Positions 40,101-47,989 of a stretch of DNA of 64,000 nucleotides are shown in pieces. Below the pieces are notes generated by a model that was not told where the DNA came from, searched no databases, and was given only the letters and a program-made list of their open reading frames with translations. This DNA is from Holothuria scabra (Eukaryota > Echinodermata > Holothuroidea > Aspidochirotida > Holothuriidae). Location of the stretch: NCBI GenBank assembly GCA_037179385.1, contig CM074200.1, forward strand, positions 30,073,884 to 30,137,883. Direction: 5' to 3'. How positions within the stretch are numbered: the first letter of the stretch is position 1; every line of letters starts with the position of its first letter. Made by a program: the position numbers and the translations under genes.

Positions 40101-40103
40101 TAA
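827..40103 (+). CDS. Adhesion G-protein-coupled receptor, 5' end missing (25 exons)
   Basis: Surface receptor of GPCR class B2. Exons: 827-1351, 1927-2313, 3036-3140, 7074-7178, 10602-10648, 14050-14199, 15524-15586, 15903-16002, 16695-16829, 17456-17516, 18268-18367, 19769-19848, 22774-22903, 25617-25720, 26035-26137, 27351-27510, 28776-28842, 30609-30675, 31787-31878, 32603-32729, 34398-34439, 35006-35086, 36493-36631, 38215-38261, 40059-40103. All have AG/GT borders and compatible phases, giving 1,020 codons including the TAA stop. Order: Thr/Ser stalk, GAIN domain, GPS, seven helices, Ser-rich tail. Family marks include CVFWEY, WSTFGC, CSCNHTTNFAILM, EGVHLY, LLPLLGLTW and NSLQGLFIFLFYC. 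The start codon, signal peptide and any N-terminal domains should lie upstream, because the first exon enters in phase 1. The subfamily (G-, E-, F- or L-like) cannot be assigned by eye. The class is near certain; the first four exons and the last one are less so. Confidence 0.93.
6698..6950 (-). mobile_element. piggyBac-like MITE, copy 1
   Basis: TTAA at both ends and inverted termini TTAACCCTTT. It is inverted relative to the copies at 50591 and 50945 and shares the whole interior with them (CGATCGG, AGCTCGAAACTGCGAGTAGC). TTAA duplication plus CCC termini is characteristic of piggyBac; there is no transposase, so it is non-autonomous. Confidence 0.85.
7584..8507. mobile_element. hAT-like elements with CAGTGGCGTAGC termini
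   Basis: Left CAGTGGCGTGGCTACGG at 7584, a second left end CAGCGGCGTAGCTACAC at 7815, and right end TAGCTACGCCACTG finishing at 8507. The inner pair encloses two palindromic GC blocks (GCGCGCGAAGCGCGC near 7903 and GCGCGCGACGCGCGC near 8313). No convincing 8-bp duplication is seen, so the outer copy may be truncated. Confidence 0.65.
8508..10601. other. Intron sequence without a recognised feature
   Basis: AT-rich sequence with a G run near 9522 and low-complexity stretches. No exon that would keep the phase was found. Confidence 0.5.
10602..22903 (+). CDS. aGPCR GAIN domain and GPS autoproteolysis motif exons
   Basis: Nine exons from 10602-10648 to 22774-22903. The first is a short Cys-containing linker (TGACNGHCEL); the next ones encode an alpha-rich then beta-rich segment as in GAIN subdomains A and B. 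The GPS is split: exon 19769-19848 ends with CVFWEYS, and exon 22774-22903 supplies WSTFGC and CSCNHTTNFAILM, so all four conserved Cys and the Trp residues are present. Family knowledge places self-cleavage between His-Thr and Thr, here between bases 22864 and 22865, leaving a tethered agonist beginning TNFAILM. Thr replaces the commoner Leu before the cut. N-glycosylation sequons include NATL, NVTL, NTT, NATY and NHTT. Exon 19769-19848 is short and easily missed; without it the phases on either side do not agree. Confidence 0.93.
10991..11160 (-). repeat. SINE copy 3, reversed, with a TTAG microsatellite tail
   Basis: On the minus strand the copy reads GGCTCGACTTGAACC, GGTTGGAAACTGGGCCGTAA and ACTACATCTACC, then runs into (CTAA)n. 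The plus-strand (GTTA)n tract at 10991-11085 is therefore the expanded 3' tail of the SINE. Confidence 0.6.
11275..11606 (+). repeat. TTAAAGGC/CTCTCACCC MITE family, first of about nine copies
   Basis: A roughly 300-bp repeat with the core CCCCTCCCACAACTGTCTAA then CTCATCC(T)CATCCAGA and AAAGAGCTGTGCCGATTGAG. Other copies: 15665-15800 (partial), 21280-21585 (-), 22310-22605, 24450-24755 (-), 24875-25090, 25090-25350 (joined to the previous one), 26625-26915 and 46365-46660. The best ends are TTAAAGGCCC and, inverted, GGGCGAAGCCTCTCACCCC, again next to TTAA. All lie in introns or between genes. Confidence 0.7.
13175..13346. repeat. Minisatellite of 21-bp units
   Basis: About seven units of the type AGTACATGATCGTATGAAATC. 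Looser related repeats (TACATGTACATGTGATTTTA type) continue at 13455-13640 beyond a perfect hairpin. A Cys-rich minus-strand frame here is an artefact of the 21-bp period. Confidence 0.8.
13383..13423. repeat. Perfect 15-bp inverted repeat inside the minisatellite
   Basis: GTGAGCCTTTCGGCG (13383-13397) and CGCCGAAAGGCTCAC (13409-13423) are exact complements with an 11-nt loop. A third near-copy GTGAGCCTTTTGGCG lies at 13655-13669. CGCATG/CATGCG flanks extend the stem with a gap. Confidence 0.8.
15144..15477. mobile_element. MITE with CACTACAGCGATATCGGATC-like termini
   Basis: The left end TTACACTACAGCGATATCGG and the reverse complement of the right end, TCACACCTCAGCAGTATCG, are both followed by CGGATTACGATC. 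Related copies lie at about 29610-29965 and 45560-45922. The element is centred in the intron before exon 15524. Confidence 0.65.
16263..16524 (+). mobile_element. TTAAAGG/GAGCAGTC MITE, copy 1
   Basis: It begins TTAAAGGTAAAGAGCAGTC and ends GACTGCTCCTGCCCTTTAA, an imperfect inverted pair flanked by TTAA. Three further copies in the window (34077, 46865, 60745) share the interior, including CACATGACTCCCAACAGCCA. Confidence 0.8.
19962..20182 (+). ncRNA. U2 snRNA-like 5' domain joined to an unrelated structured segment
   Basis: Bases 19962-20008 match metazoan U2 snRNA from its GCUUCUCGG start through stem I and the branch-site pairing region, with about 39 of 47 bases identical by eye; the first 19 are identical. 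GUAGUA of U2 is changed to GUAUUA here. After about 20010 U2 similarity ends: no stem IIa and no canonical Sm site. Instead there is a hairpin 20037-20043/20054-20060 (CAGACCA/TGGTCTG), an 8-bp stem 20061-20068/20142-20149 (AGGGCCGT/ACGGCCCT) and, inside it, a stem 20087-20100/20114-20128. At 20170-20182, GTTTAGAAAAAGA differs by one base from the snRNA 3'-box consensus GTTTN0-3AAARNNAGA. The predicted RNA is near 200 nt, like U2. It could be a diverged U2 copy, a U2-derived SINE or a distinct small RNA; it lies on the coding strand in a receptor intron. Confidence 0.5.
21280..21585 (-). repeat. CTCTCACCC MITE family copy, reverse
   Basis: Contains CCTCTCACCTCAAACTACAA at the left and GACAATTGTGGGAGGGGCTT near the right, the inverse of the copy at 24875. 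It lies in the long intron before the GPS exon. Confidence 0.7.
22985..23157 (+). repeat. tRNA-type SINE copy with B box
   Basis: GTTCGAGTCC at 23044-23053 matches a Pol III B box. Downstream, the tail GGTTAGAAACTGGGCTGTAA then AACTCCATCTTA recurs at 34777-34840 and, inverted, at 11087-11150. The 5' boundary is not clear and the A box is weak. Intron after the GPS exon. Confidence 0.6.
24450..25350. repeat. Cluster of three CTCTCACCC MITE copies
   Basis: One reverse copy (24450-24755), one direct copy (24875-25090) and a second direct partial copy (25090-25350) lie within 0.9 kb. The last begins at the CCCCTACATCTGTTTAAAG-type block, as if two elements shared or lost an end. Intron between the GPS and TM1 exons. 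Confidence 0.65.
25617..34439 (+). CDS. aGPCR seven-transmembrane exons
   Basis: Eight exons hold the membrane core. TM1 is in 25617-25720 (LLSLIGLGISTAALLVTIIV), TM2 in 26035-26137, TM3 and the start of TM4 in 27351-27510 (CKLVAIFLHYFYLAVFMWML then EGVHLY), TM4 in 28776-28842, extracellular loop 2 and TM5 in 30609-30675 (CWLS, LIWAFLAPV), the end of TM5 and loop 3 in 31787-31878, TM6 and most of TM7 in 32603-32729 (LLPLLGLTWAVGF), and the end of TM7 in 34398-34439 (GLFIFLFYCAMNKE). The Cys at the start of TM3 and the Cys in CWLS form the usual loop disulfide. All signature residues expected of the class are present, which argues for a functional receptor. Loop 3 has basic residues near the membrane, as expected for the cytoplasmic side. 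Confidence 0.96.
26625..26915 (+). repeat. CTCTCACCC MITE family copy
   Basis: Contains the CAGTCTCAGTTTACTGCTTT block and ends with GGGGTGAGAGGCTTCGCCCT then TTAA, giving the clearest right terminus of the family. Intron between the TM2 and TM3 exons. Confidence 0.7.
30005..30545 (-). mobile_element. 0.5-kb TTAAAGGGG MITE, inverted copy
   Basis: Reverse-oriented copy of the family at 35309 and 38708. It shares TTCTAAGCATTTTGGTGAAA, CTTGAAGCAAGCACATATGA and the TATCTCGAGAAATACATGTC block in the expected inverted order. It lies in the intron before the TM5 exon. Confidence 0.78.
31318..31560. mobile_element. MITE-like repeat with TGACGTCA near its end
   Basis: The left AGTGTTTTTCCCTGACGTCA and the right end, inverted, TTAGTGTGTTTTTAACGTGA form imperfect inverted termini. 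Related ends lie at about 17035-17160 and 39290-39485. Intron between TM5 exons. Confidence 0.5.
32038..32223. repeat. GACTCGAGTC-rich element
   Basis: TGACTCGAGTC recurs three times; the right end on the minus strand reads CAGTGTTGTAGC, a hAT-like terminus. Related GACTCGAGTC/GAGTCCGGACT sequence occurs at 1645-1800 and 60310-60395. Borders approximate. Confidence 0.45.
32783..33110 (+). mobile_element. hAT-type MITE with exact 8-bp target duplication
   Basis: Inverted termini AGTGGCGGCGC and GCGCCGCCACT, flanked on both sides by GTAGTTTA (32775-32782 and 33111-33118). An 8-bp duplication is the hallmark of hAT transposases. The 328-bp interior is GC-richer than its surroundings and encodes no transposase. 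It lies 53 bp after the TM6-TM7 exon and extends an apparent open frame past the true donor. Confidence 0.88.
34077..34337 (+). mobile_element. TTAAAGG/GAGCAGTC MITE, copy 2
   Basis: Full-length copy directly upstream of the exon that ends TM7. Its outermost bases are decayed (CTAAAGG at the left, CCTATAAA at the right). Confidence 0.78.
34738..34856 (+). repeat. SINE 3' part, copy 2
   Basis: Shares CTCGACTTAA, GGTTGGAAACTGGGTCGTAA and AGCTCCATCTAACATAACC with the other copies. It ends in an irregular CTAAC-rich tail. Lies in the intron after TM7. Confidence 0.55.
35006..40103 (+). CDS. aGPCR cytoplasmic tail exons and stop codon
   Basis: Four exons: 35006-35086 (VRTALSRKFSQVALES, the usual basic helix after TM7), 36493-36631 (Ser-rich, SSGKSTSPVFRFTESSG), 38215-38261 (HHTDPDDQPILR) and 40059-40103 (NIEPSKSPFSPDYN, then TAA). 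Phases 0, 0/1, 1/0 and 0 agree. The tail is about 102 residues with many Ser/Thr next to acidic or Pro residues, so phosphorylation is likely; no C-terminal PDZ-binding consensus is seen. The last exon is short and rests on its acceptor (ACCCTCAG), phase and an immediate stop, supported by a poly(A) signal 157 bases downstream. It is the least certain of the four. Confidence 0.78.
35309..35825 (+). mobile_element. 0.5-kb TTAAAGGGG MITE, direct copy
   Basis: It begins TTTAAAGGAGAATTTTAAGC, and the reverse complement of its right end is TTAAAGGGGTACTTATTCTA, so the termini are inverted and TTAA-flanked. The interior includes GGACATGTATTTCTCAAGAT and TGTGCTTGCTTCAAGTTCAC. No transposase is encoded. 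Confidence 0.8.
36741..37230. mobile_element. Palindromic derivative of the 0.5-kb MITE
   Basis: Both flanks (36741-36870 and about 37085-37230) carry the same right-end sequence of the family in opposite orientation, each ending with the TTCTAAGCATTTTGGTGAAA-type block. The normal left end is absent. This is a foldback arrangement rather than a simple copy. Confidence 0.6.
38708..39230 (+). mobile_element. 0.5-kb TTAAAGGGG MITE, second direct copy
   Basis: Colinear with 35309-35825 throughout; the left end is CTAAAAGGGGAAATTTAGGC. The right boundary is approximate. It lies in the last intron of the receptor gene. Confidence 0.75.
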
Positions 40104-40259
40104 AAAAATATCAGAGAGTGACCGGAAATGGTATACACTGAACTTGACCGAAGTGATATATTACCACACTTGGATGCGAGGTGCTTGAGTGGACAACAAC
40201 AGGGTCCCAGCAAAATGGAGCTAAACCAAAATGAAATTATCATAAATTTATAGTCTGAA

Positions 40260-40265
40260 ATTAAA
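40260..40265 (+). promoter_or_regulatory. Poly(A) signal ATTAAA of the receptor gene
   Basis: ATTAAA lies 157 bases after the receptor stop codon. It is followed within about 30 bases by a T/GT-rich stretch (40270-40300) typical of a downstream element. The placement fits a short 3' UTR. Confidence 0.5.
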
Positions 40266-42334
40266 GTCATTGATTTTTGTTTTGCATTTTCTCATTTGGT
40301 TATCATCATGCATCTACATAAAGTATTCCTATACATACATCAGTACATTATAAAAAACAGGAAATTTGATAAGGGCTAAATCAAAACGCTAAATGCCAAA
40401 ATAAAAAACACCACATACATATGAATATTATGTTATATAAATTCATATATGAATACAAATATAAAAACATTTGCAGTTATACATCCGTCTCCTTGTTTTA
40501 CACAAGACCGGTTCCGGAATTGCTGTTGAGGGCGGTATACAACATCTTGTTTTTCTAATTATTGCCATATCTGAATAACTTAGATAGAAAAATTGTCATG
40601 TGCTCTGAGTATAGTGTACGTCAAAAGTTAATGTTAAACTTTTGGTAGTGTATGCACACGTGCACCCACGACAACCCATTGGATCATGCAGCCACATTCA
40701 GCTTTATCTTACAACTGTATTCCTATGCTCAATTAAGTTATCTTCAAATGTGCTTCTATTGGGAATTACGTATTGTGCAGGAATATATTTTTTCTCTCTC
40801 AAAAATTTGTTTGCAAACCTTACCCCAGGCGTACGTACAACAGATCGAAATCCATTTCAGTTACATAGAAATAATCAGCACGTTTTCTCCATCTTACAGT
40901 GTGTCGAGAAATCATGTCGCTATTGGGGAGAGAAACTTAAAAGAGGCTGTTATTTTCTTCAATGGCAAACAGACACATGTAAGCTAATCAACAGGCACTT
41001 TTAACGCATATTTTCTGTACGTCTGCATAAAAACACCTTCAGCACCCAGTAATACCATGTATATGGTTTGTGGGATATTGGAAGGATCACAGCCCTCTCA
41101 AGACCCCGGCTTTCTTTGCATTCTGTGGTATGACTTAGCTGCAGGTTAACGACTCGTCAACATTATTATTGCCAAATGTGTGATGCATACATGTGGCTCA
41201 ATCTATGCTGCTTATGGGATTCTTTGTGTAATCATTTTTACACCTAAATCTGTTTTTACACATGTTTTTTTTTCAAAAAGTCTACACCGAATTAGTCGTG
41301 AAAGTCCAATATATTAACTATCAAATCTAGCCTGCGTGGCACCTCTGTGGCCGCAATACCCCACCCTTTTAAGCTGCCGCACCTCAGGTTGGCTTTCGTA
41401 GCGATTAGCTGAAAGACAAAACTTCTACTCGTCCGCTACGAGGGGTAATTCAAATCCCAAGTACATGTAACAAGCTTGGACGATCTTTGCAACTGTTGAT
41501 AACTCATCAAGTTGCGTGCGGCCAAGCCATCCGCAGTTTTTTTTTTTTCACAAGAAAGAACGGTGAACGGTTTGAAACAAAAATTTGAGTTCTCAGAAAA
41601 AGAATGTTTGCTTCACCTGTCCTGCAGAGTGGAGCAGGGGCGGCGAACGTAGGTGGGATGACCGTCACCTATATCGGGGAGAAAATGTGAAAATATAAGG
41701 TGACAATGGAAAAGGAAGAAAAGGAGCCCTCAATTCATGCGTTGCTCCTAAAATTATACTAGTTAAGTCCCTGCAGTGGGGAAGGGGTATGAGACTGGTA
41801 GGATACTTCCTTGTAAACCCATATTGTCGACTTAGAATCGTCACTGTTTAAAAGTTAGCCTATTAACAGAGCACCGTCTGTTTTGGTTATACCGTGCATG
41901 AAATTTCGGTATTTGAGCTAAAAGTAATTCAACTTGCAAGTAAGTCACATACTTCATTCTAATCAACATTCCACATGCGCAATTTGTGTTTTGACAAATG
42001 TTTAAATGATAAGTTTTCTTCATGTGATATGTCGATAAACCAATTTGTGTTTGTGGTCAAGGTAAGCTGGTGCAACTTAATGATAAAGGGATCCGGTTTT
42101 AAATATTCATTAGTTGCCTGCTGTCCTTTTTTTCCTGTGTTTTTGGTAGAGATGTGTAACCATGGCAACATCTACTTCACATTCGGCATGGACACCAGAA
42201 TAAACTACGTTTGTAAATAAATGAGAAAGAAAAAGAACCATGAAGATTTTTCTTATTTTTTCAGTCTCCGGTTTAATAGTTCTCCATGAATCAATCAACT
42301 CAATCTTATTAGTTAATCTCAGCTGATGTGCACT

Positions 42335-42421
42335 TTTTAGTAAGGAATCGGTTAATAGGCCCTATTTAGGAAGGAATCGGTTAACAGGCTTTATTTAGTA
42401 AGGAATCGGTTAATCGGCTCT
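42335..42421. repeat. Three tandem copies of a 29-bp unit
   Basis: AAGGAATCGGTTAA starts at 42342, 42371 and 42400, exactly 29 bp apart, within TATTTAGTAAGGAATCGGTT units. Confidence 0.8.
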
Positions 42422-43740
42422 GTTAATCGGCTGCCGCCATTTTACTGCGTCAACTATATATTTTTTTTTTTATTAAGAATGAGGTTAGGAATTTGAGCCA
42501 TTGTCAGCATGTTAGGAAATTCCTCCTTAAACAGGGCGCATCGGCCCTAAAAACTCCATCTTATAACTTTTGGCAGAATATTACTCAACTGTTCCACGGA
42601 CTCCTTGAGCCCAACCCTCTCTGCCGCTTAATAACGTATGGTTAGGCACCAAACTTCCAAGTCCTCTCGACTTTTCTGGATGTCTATGTTCTCACATTTT
42701 ACTTCATAAAATGCCAGAAAATTAGACGACCTGCCTCCTACTAGCACAGTGGGAGCTGCAGTACCTGCTCTCTTCCAGAATACGAATAAAACCTTCTACA
42801 CTTAGACAAAGATTTTCGAACAGAGAAATCAGGCAATTTTGATAGGTTCATAAAGGTTTCTTTTTTTAACAAAAACAGTTCTGCCGCCTGACCACACCCC
42901 CTCCCACGACCTACGAAATTGATCCAACTCCGCTCATTTTATGATGCGCATTTCAAGGAATATTTATTGAAATCCGAGGCCGGCTTATTTTATTAAACAA
43001 TCGTTTGTGTTTGTAAATTTCTGTCATCACTGAAACAGTATCGACAACGTACACGTGAGAACATTGCTAGTTTGGAATAAGATTTCTGGAGGAGGGTGAT
43101 GTTGCTAGGTGATTGTTCTCAAAAACCACAGAATACAGCAATGAAAGGATAATGATGCAGAATAAATACCGTTAGCTTTCAAAGGTGAAAAACCCGCTAT
43201 TTATACTCGCTAATTGCATAGCTTTGGATTTAAATTCAGTCGTCTAAAAGTGACTATATCCTACTCTTATATATTATCACATGCGCACTACGGTCAGTAC
43301 AGTGACTTTGCGGGAGAGGAGACATGCTCGAAAATATACATTGTACATGTAAGGGACATGGAGAGATGCTTCCCACTTGCTGTCCCCGTAGGACATAAAA
43401 AATGTCATCTTGCTCATGGCACAACTGAAGCAAAATATAGTACCGTTTTGCACCTATAACTTTGACACCACAAATTTCAAAATACCTCCTAGAAATGATG
43501 AGTCAAATTTACCAACACCAAAAATTGCTATACCCCAGCCCAACCAGGATATTAACAGACAAAATCTTTATATTTTTATCTTTCAAATCATTTTGCAATT
43601 TGCTCATTTTTATTGGAATATCAATAATAATTAAACAGTTTTGTGCGAACAAAAGCTCGAAATAAGGACTGCGCAGATTCTACTTACAAGTCTAGGAAAT
43701 GCCATTACCGGCTATCTGAGAGATTACGATTTGTACATAG

Positions 43741-43868
43741 TCTGTGGTGAGAGCAGGTCCCTGGTCAGCTGGTAGGACCCATCTAACTCTAACCATGTAG
43801 CTATTCTGTGGTGAGAGTAGGTCCCTGCTATAACAAAGGGTCCATCTAACTCTAACGAAGAAGCTATT
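43741..43868. repeat. Two tandem copies of a 64-bp unit
   Basis: TCTGTGGTGAGAG starts at 43741 and 43805. Both copies also share AGGTCCCTG and CCATCTAACTCTAAC in the same places. Confidence 0.75.
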
Positions 43869-45559
43869 CCGTCATAACTCTGTATTTCCAAGCTAAACTT
43901 TGAAGAAGGGGAGATTCAGATAAAGATAAAAGACTGAACCAAAGCTGATACTGGAAATCAGTTATTTTACTAAAAATAACGATTCCCAATCACTGGCGCA
44001 CAGAGTGAATCCATTTTTATAATGAGCTGAAAGTTTAAGTGACCTGGAAAGCTGTCTTCATGTCTAACAATCAAGAAGTGCACTTTTCTCTTACAGTAAA
44101 TGGCAAGATCTTAATATTTACGTTTGCAGCTTGACCCCAAAACTCAAATACTGTTCTCATGGTTTCCATCACCTACGGATAGTTCTCGTCTGACGTCTTA
44201 GAAGCTTTTCTCTTTGAGTACTTCTGCCATATATGATGACAACCCTAGGTGTTCACGAACAGGTTTGCCCTCAGACATAGCGGTTGCTCAGCCCTATCAT
44301 AGAAATCCTAAGCTTAAGCTGGCAGGGGCACGATATCGGGCACCTGAGAGTTAAAACAGATGCAAATGCAGGGTCACGTGCCGTGGGAATGTAATTTGAT
44401 GGTATGTATCATATATTTATACAACCGAACCGAACGCAATCGTGCCGAGCACTGCTTTTGTAAGCGTATGTTGACGTTGGGTATGTTGCCGCAAATGAAC
44501 GCAGGTCAAGCAGATTATGACAGCGTGCCGCCAGGATACAATTCCAGCCGCTGTCTGTACGATCTTATAACTGTTTTGTGACAATTGCCCACGCTATATT
44601 TATCCTGTAGAATTGTAGTTGTAACTTGTAGATAACTTTATATCTTTGTTTGTGGGCATATGGGTTGAAATGACAGGCTACCGATGCTGAGCATGATATA
44701 AATTTAAGAACCCGTGCTGGACTTGGAGCGTATAAAGGTGCCTCAAAATCCCTGACCCTAATTTAACTCTTACCCTTACCCAAATCATGATCCATAAGCC
44801 AACCCTAACAGATTTCCGCTTGACCCGTGTTCATGAGCATTGTTATGTCACCATACAGTACGCTTATAAAGACAGTGCTGGTACAGTACGACTGCGTTTG
44901 GAAATACACAGTCCGTTATGCTTTCAGCAAGAAAGGTATGTAAATCTAATGCTGGAACCATACACCTGCATTCCTGTAGCCTGCGGAGCAGACTCTATAG
45001 TAACCGAAAGATGGCGCTCTCTCAAAATAAAAATACACCTCTCTAAACAGTATAATAGGCTAGCATTCCTGTGATCCTTGTGCCTTGTTCCATTATGTTA
45101 TTGTGAGCGCCCCTTCCAGCTAAAGCTTAGGATATCTCTGACCCTTATAGCTGTCTGTGAGACATCACTGAAAACTACCCACAAGGCAACTCGGGAAAAA
45201 AGAGAAACAGAAAGTGGGCATCTGTTCTCCCATTCAAGTTATTTCTGCTCACAAAATAATCTTTAATGTTTGCCCATTTCATGACTCTATGCCTACACAA
45301 CAAATATTCAATAAATATGAACAGTCACCTGATCATGGCTCACCTTGGAACATCTACCGAGTTTTTCATCTGTCTTTACCATGCAAGAACTTTTATAAAA
45401 TGTGAAAGAACTCGGAGTGTTTCAATAATTTTTGTCCAGGAATGTAGATCTATTCCAAAAGCATAAGGTTTCATATTACTTTAGAAGTAATAAAGAAATA
45501 CTCAACCCTGATGATATGAATGCATTAGGGGATACATGTTTGAGCACTAACCTTCTGCG

Positions 45560-45922
45560 TAGGTCACACTACAGGGATACTTGATCTGATTTCAGTCTGA
45601 TTTTTGTGGGTTTTCACTGAGATCTCCTCCATTAGAAAGACCAAAAATATTGCCATCCTGTTTAAAAATATGATTTGGATAAGAGGACTGCAGAAATCAA
45701 ATGTTGACTCTTTTAAGGGTCTATGTGTATCTGATATTAGACGTCCACTGCAGATGTGATGTCACAGAATAATTAATGTACTTTTTTGTACTCCCGCGAT
45801 GCAAATCATCCATTTACACAGGTCGGCAAATTTTTGTTTCTTTCTGACTAAAGATGGAGAAGATTTTAGTCAAAACGCACAAATATAGGAGTGCAGTCCG
45901 ATATCGCTGAAGTGTAACCTGC
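45560..45922. mobile_element. Second copy of the GATATCGGA-ended MITE
   Basis: Left GTAGGTCACACTACAGGGATA and right, read on the other strand, GCAGGTTACACTTCAGCGATA. Interior TGATGTCACAGAATAATTAA resembles the copy near 29830. Lies between the two genes. Confidence 0.6.
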
Positions 45923-46364
45923 ATTTCACAATAGCTGATGGGACCAAACTGACAGTGCAATGATGCCTCCACCAAAATACTGTTGGAAGCAACTGGCTGA
46001 CCTATTAAAACTGTTAAGTACTGTATATTCATGCTGAAAATTTTTGACAACGACTCACAGCACTGCAGCTTTGTACTCATACCTTCTGCCTATCAATCAT
46101 GATTCATGTCAAAGCCTATGGCAAAGAAAGATTTGCACTTTACTTATTTATACCAGGTCTGTTCATGTTAAAAAGACACCAAACAGTTTAAACCATGTTT
46201 TAAGAATTGTATCACCAAGACTTCTGATAATTCAAATGTGGTTTAAATACTCTGGCTGGATAGAGCCCAAATAGCTTTACCTCACATAGCATACAATAGT
46301 TCCTCAGATGTTCATGCTAAAAACTACACCTTTGCAAATAGCTTGATGGAAAATGATGCTGCTT

Positions 46365-46660
46365 TTACAGGCCTAATCTTCTCACACCAAACAATTCCAA
46401 TGTTTCAATTCTCCAAACATACTGACAGTACTTAAGCCCCTCCCACAACTGTCTAAAACTCATCCTCTTTCAGACAAAATCACAGATTATTGCTTCAGTG
46501 TACAAGATCCCAGTGTGTAAACAATGCACACTCATCATAGCACTATGCTGTGTAATGTAAGCTGCATTTTTTGAACTTGCTGTCAGTTAAAGACCTGTTC
46601 CACTAAAGACTTTATGTGGCCTACTAAAAGAATTGTTGATTTGGGTCAGAATAGATGCCT
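46365..46660 (+). repeat. CTCTCACCC MITE family copy
   Basis: Contains AAGCCCCTCCCACAACTGTC and TCAGTTAAAGACCTGTTCCA. Lies between the two genes. Confidence 0.65.
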
Positions 46661-46864
46661 TCAATAACATTGATACAAAATCTGCAAATTTCTTGGTTTG
46701 AATTTTTGGGAATATAATTAAGTGGTAACAATTGAAATCACTCTCAGTCTTACTGTACTAACAGTAAGAAACAAGTACAGAACCCATATCACAATATTGC
46801 TCCAAACAGCACCTATATTATCTCTGGAAGTTTCAACTGAGTACTTCACAACAAAGTACAGTAC

Positions 46865-47132
46865 TTAAAGGTCATGAGCAGTCCCCCCAAAGTTGTGTTG
46901 AAGCAACAGCTAAATATCACAATTTCCCTCCTATTCATCTTCAAAGTATCTTTCATCAAATTTTAAAACTTCAATGTTGCATGTTCAATGTAGTATTAAT
47001 ACAAGCAGTTACTTCAAGCAAATTTTATATCTGAAGAGAAAAATTGTTGTCACATGACTGTTACCAGCCAATCATGAAACAGGAGAGTCTACTTCACTAC
47101 TTCAAGTTGGGGTGACTGTTCCTGCCCTTTAA
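46865..47132 (+). mobile_element. TTAAAGG/GAGCAGTC MITE, copy 3
   Basis: About 268 bp with TTAA at both ends. It lies just beyond the stop codon of POLR1F. On the minus strand its right end reads ATTAAA (complement of 47128-47133), a possible poly(A) signal for that gene. Confidence 0.8.
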
Positions 47133-47382
47133 TTCCCATAGCAACCCCTATAGAGGCTTTGCAATTACATCATGGAACCACCATGCTGGAGGACATTCAT
47201 GCCAAATGCACATACTTTGTGCAAAAAGCACTGCAGAGAGTGCATTGCAGTGTGCACATTGTGTACATATTCAACGAGCAAGCACTCCCAGTGTGGTTTA
47301 CTACCTAGTGACATATAATCCAACATGGCCCCCAGAGAGTATTATGATGACATGTGGAAAGCCTCTACCAGATGAACAAAGT

Positions 47383-47989
47383 TTAATCATTTGCTATTCT
47401 CCTCCTCTTCTTCTTTTTATGTTTCTTTTTGTTTCCATCTGCTGTATCATAACAAAGTGTATCTTCAATATGTCCATCTGACACAGAACCATTAATACCA
47501 CTATCATTTAAGTCTTCAATGTTTCCATTCACATCTTCGTCATCCCCCTTTTTCCTCTTCTTTTTCTTCTTTCTTTTCTCATTTTTCAAAATGAACTCCT
47601 GATCTAACAATTTAACTGTCTCCATTTCTTCATTACTCTCTGTTTCATCTATGTCCTTTCCTTGGCATTTTTTCTTCTTTCTTGTTTTAACATCCCCATA
47701 ATGTTTCGGTCTTTCCATCTGCTCATCTAAATTTTGACTGTCTGAAGTCTCATCAAGACTTACACTCGATGTAAAGAGACTGTCATTTTGATTTTGAGAT
47801 GTGTTTGAAAATGATGATTCCTCTTGATGTTCTATATCCTCACAAATTTTCCTTTTCTTCTTCGTCCCTTTCTTCCCTGTCTTGTTAGACGGCTGATAAA
47901 TTGTTTTGTTATTCTGAGAGATATCCATTTCTGTGCCTTCCTGACTCAACTGTTCTGATGCTGTCAAACTCTCTTGAATGGATGCAAAG
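47383..47989 (-). CDS. POLR1F: POLR1F exon 4 (Lys-rich C-terminal tail, stop)
   Basis: Acceptor CACCAG at 47990-47991. The open frame continues upstream with an ATG, but that ATG lies in the intron. The exon encodes 201 residues alternating Ser/Asp/Glu-rich segments with basic runs such as KKGTKKKRK, KTRKKKK, KRKKKKKRKK and KKKHKKKKRRR, ending RRRIAND. Such runs act as nuclear/nucleolar localisation signals in this family. Confidence 0.94.

Larger units (their letters stand above)
40266..46364. other. Intergenic region between the two convergent genes
   Basis: Open frames up to 120 codons at 40642-41004 and 44787-45074 have no recognisable motif, no compatible splice partner and no biased composition. 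Two small tandem arrays and one MITE are the only clear structures. Confidence 0.6.

Noticed and set aside
40642..41004. Two overlapping plus-strand frames of 111 and 120 codons
   Set aside because: Neither shows a family motif, and as a receptor tail exon they are less plausible than 40059-40103, which precedes a poly(A) signal.
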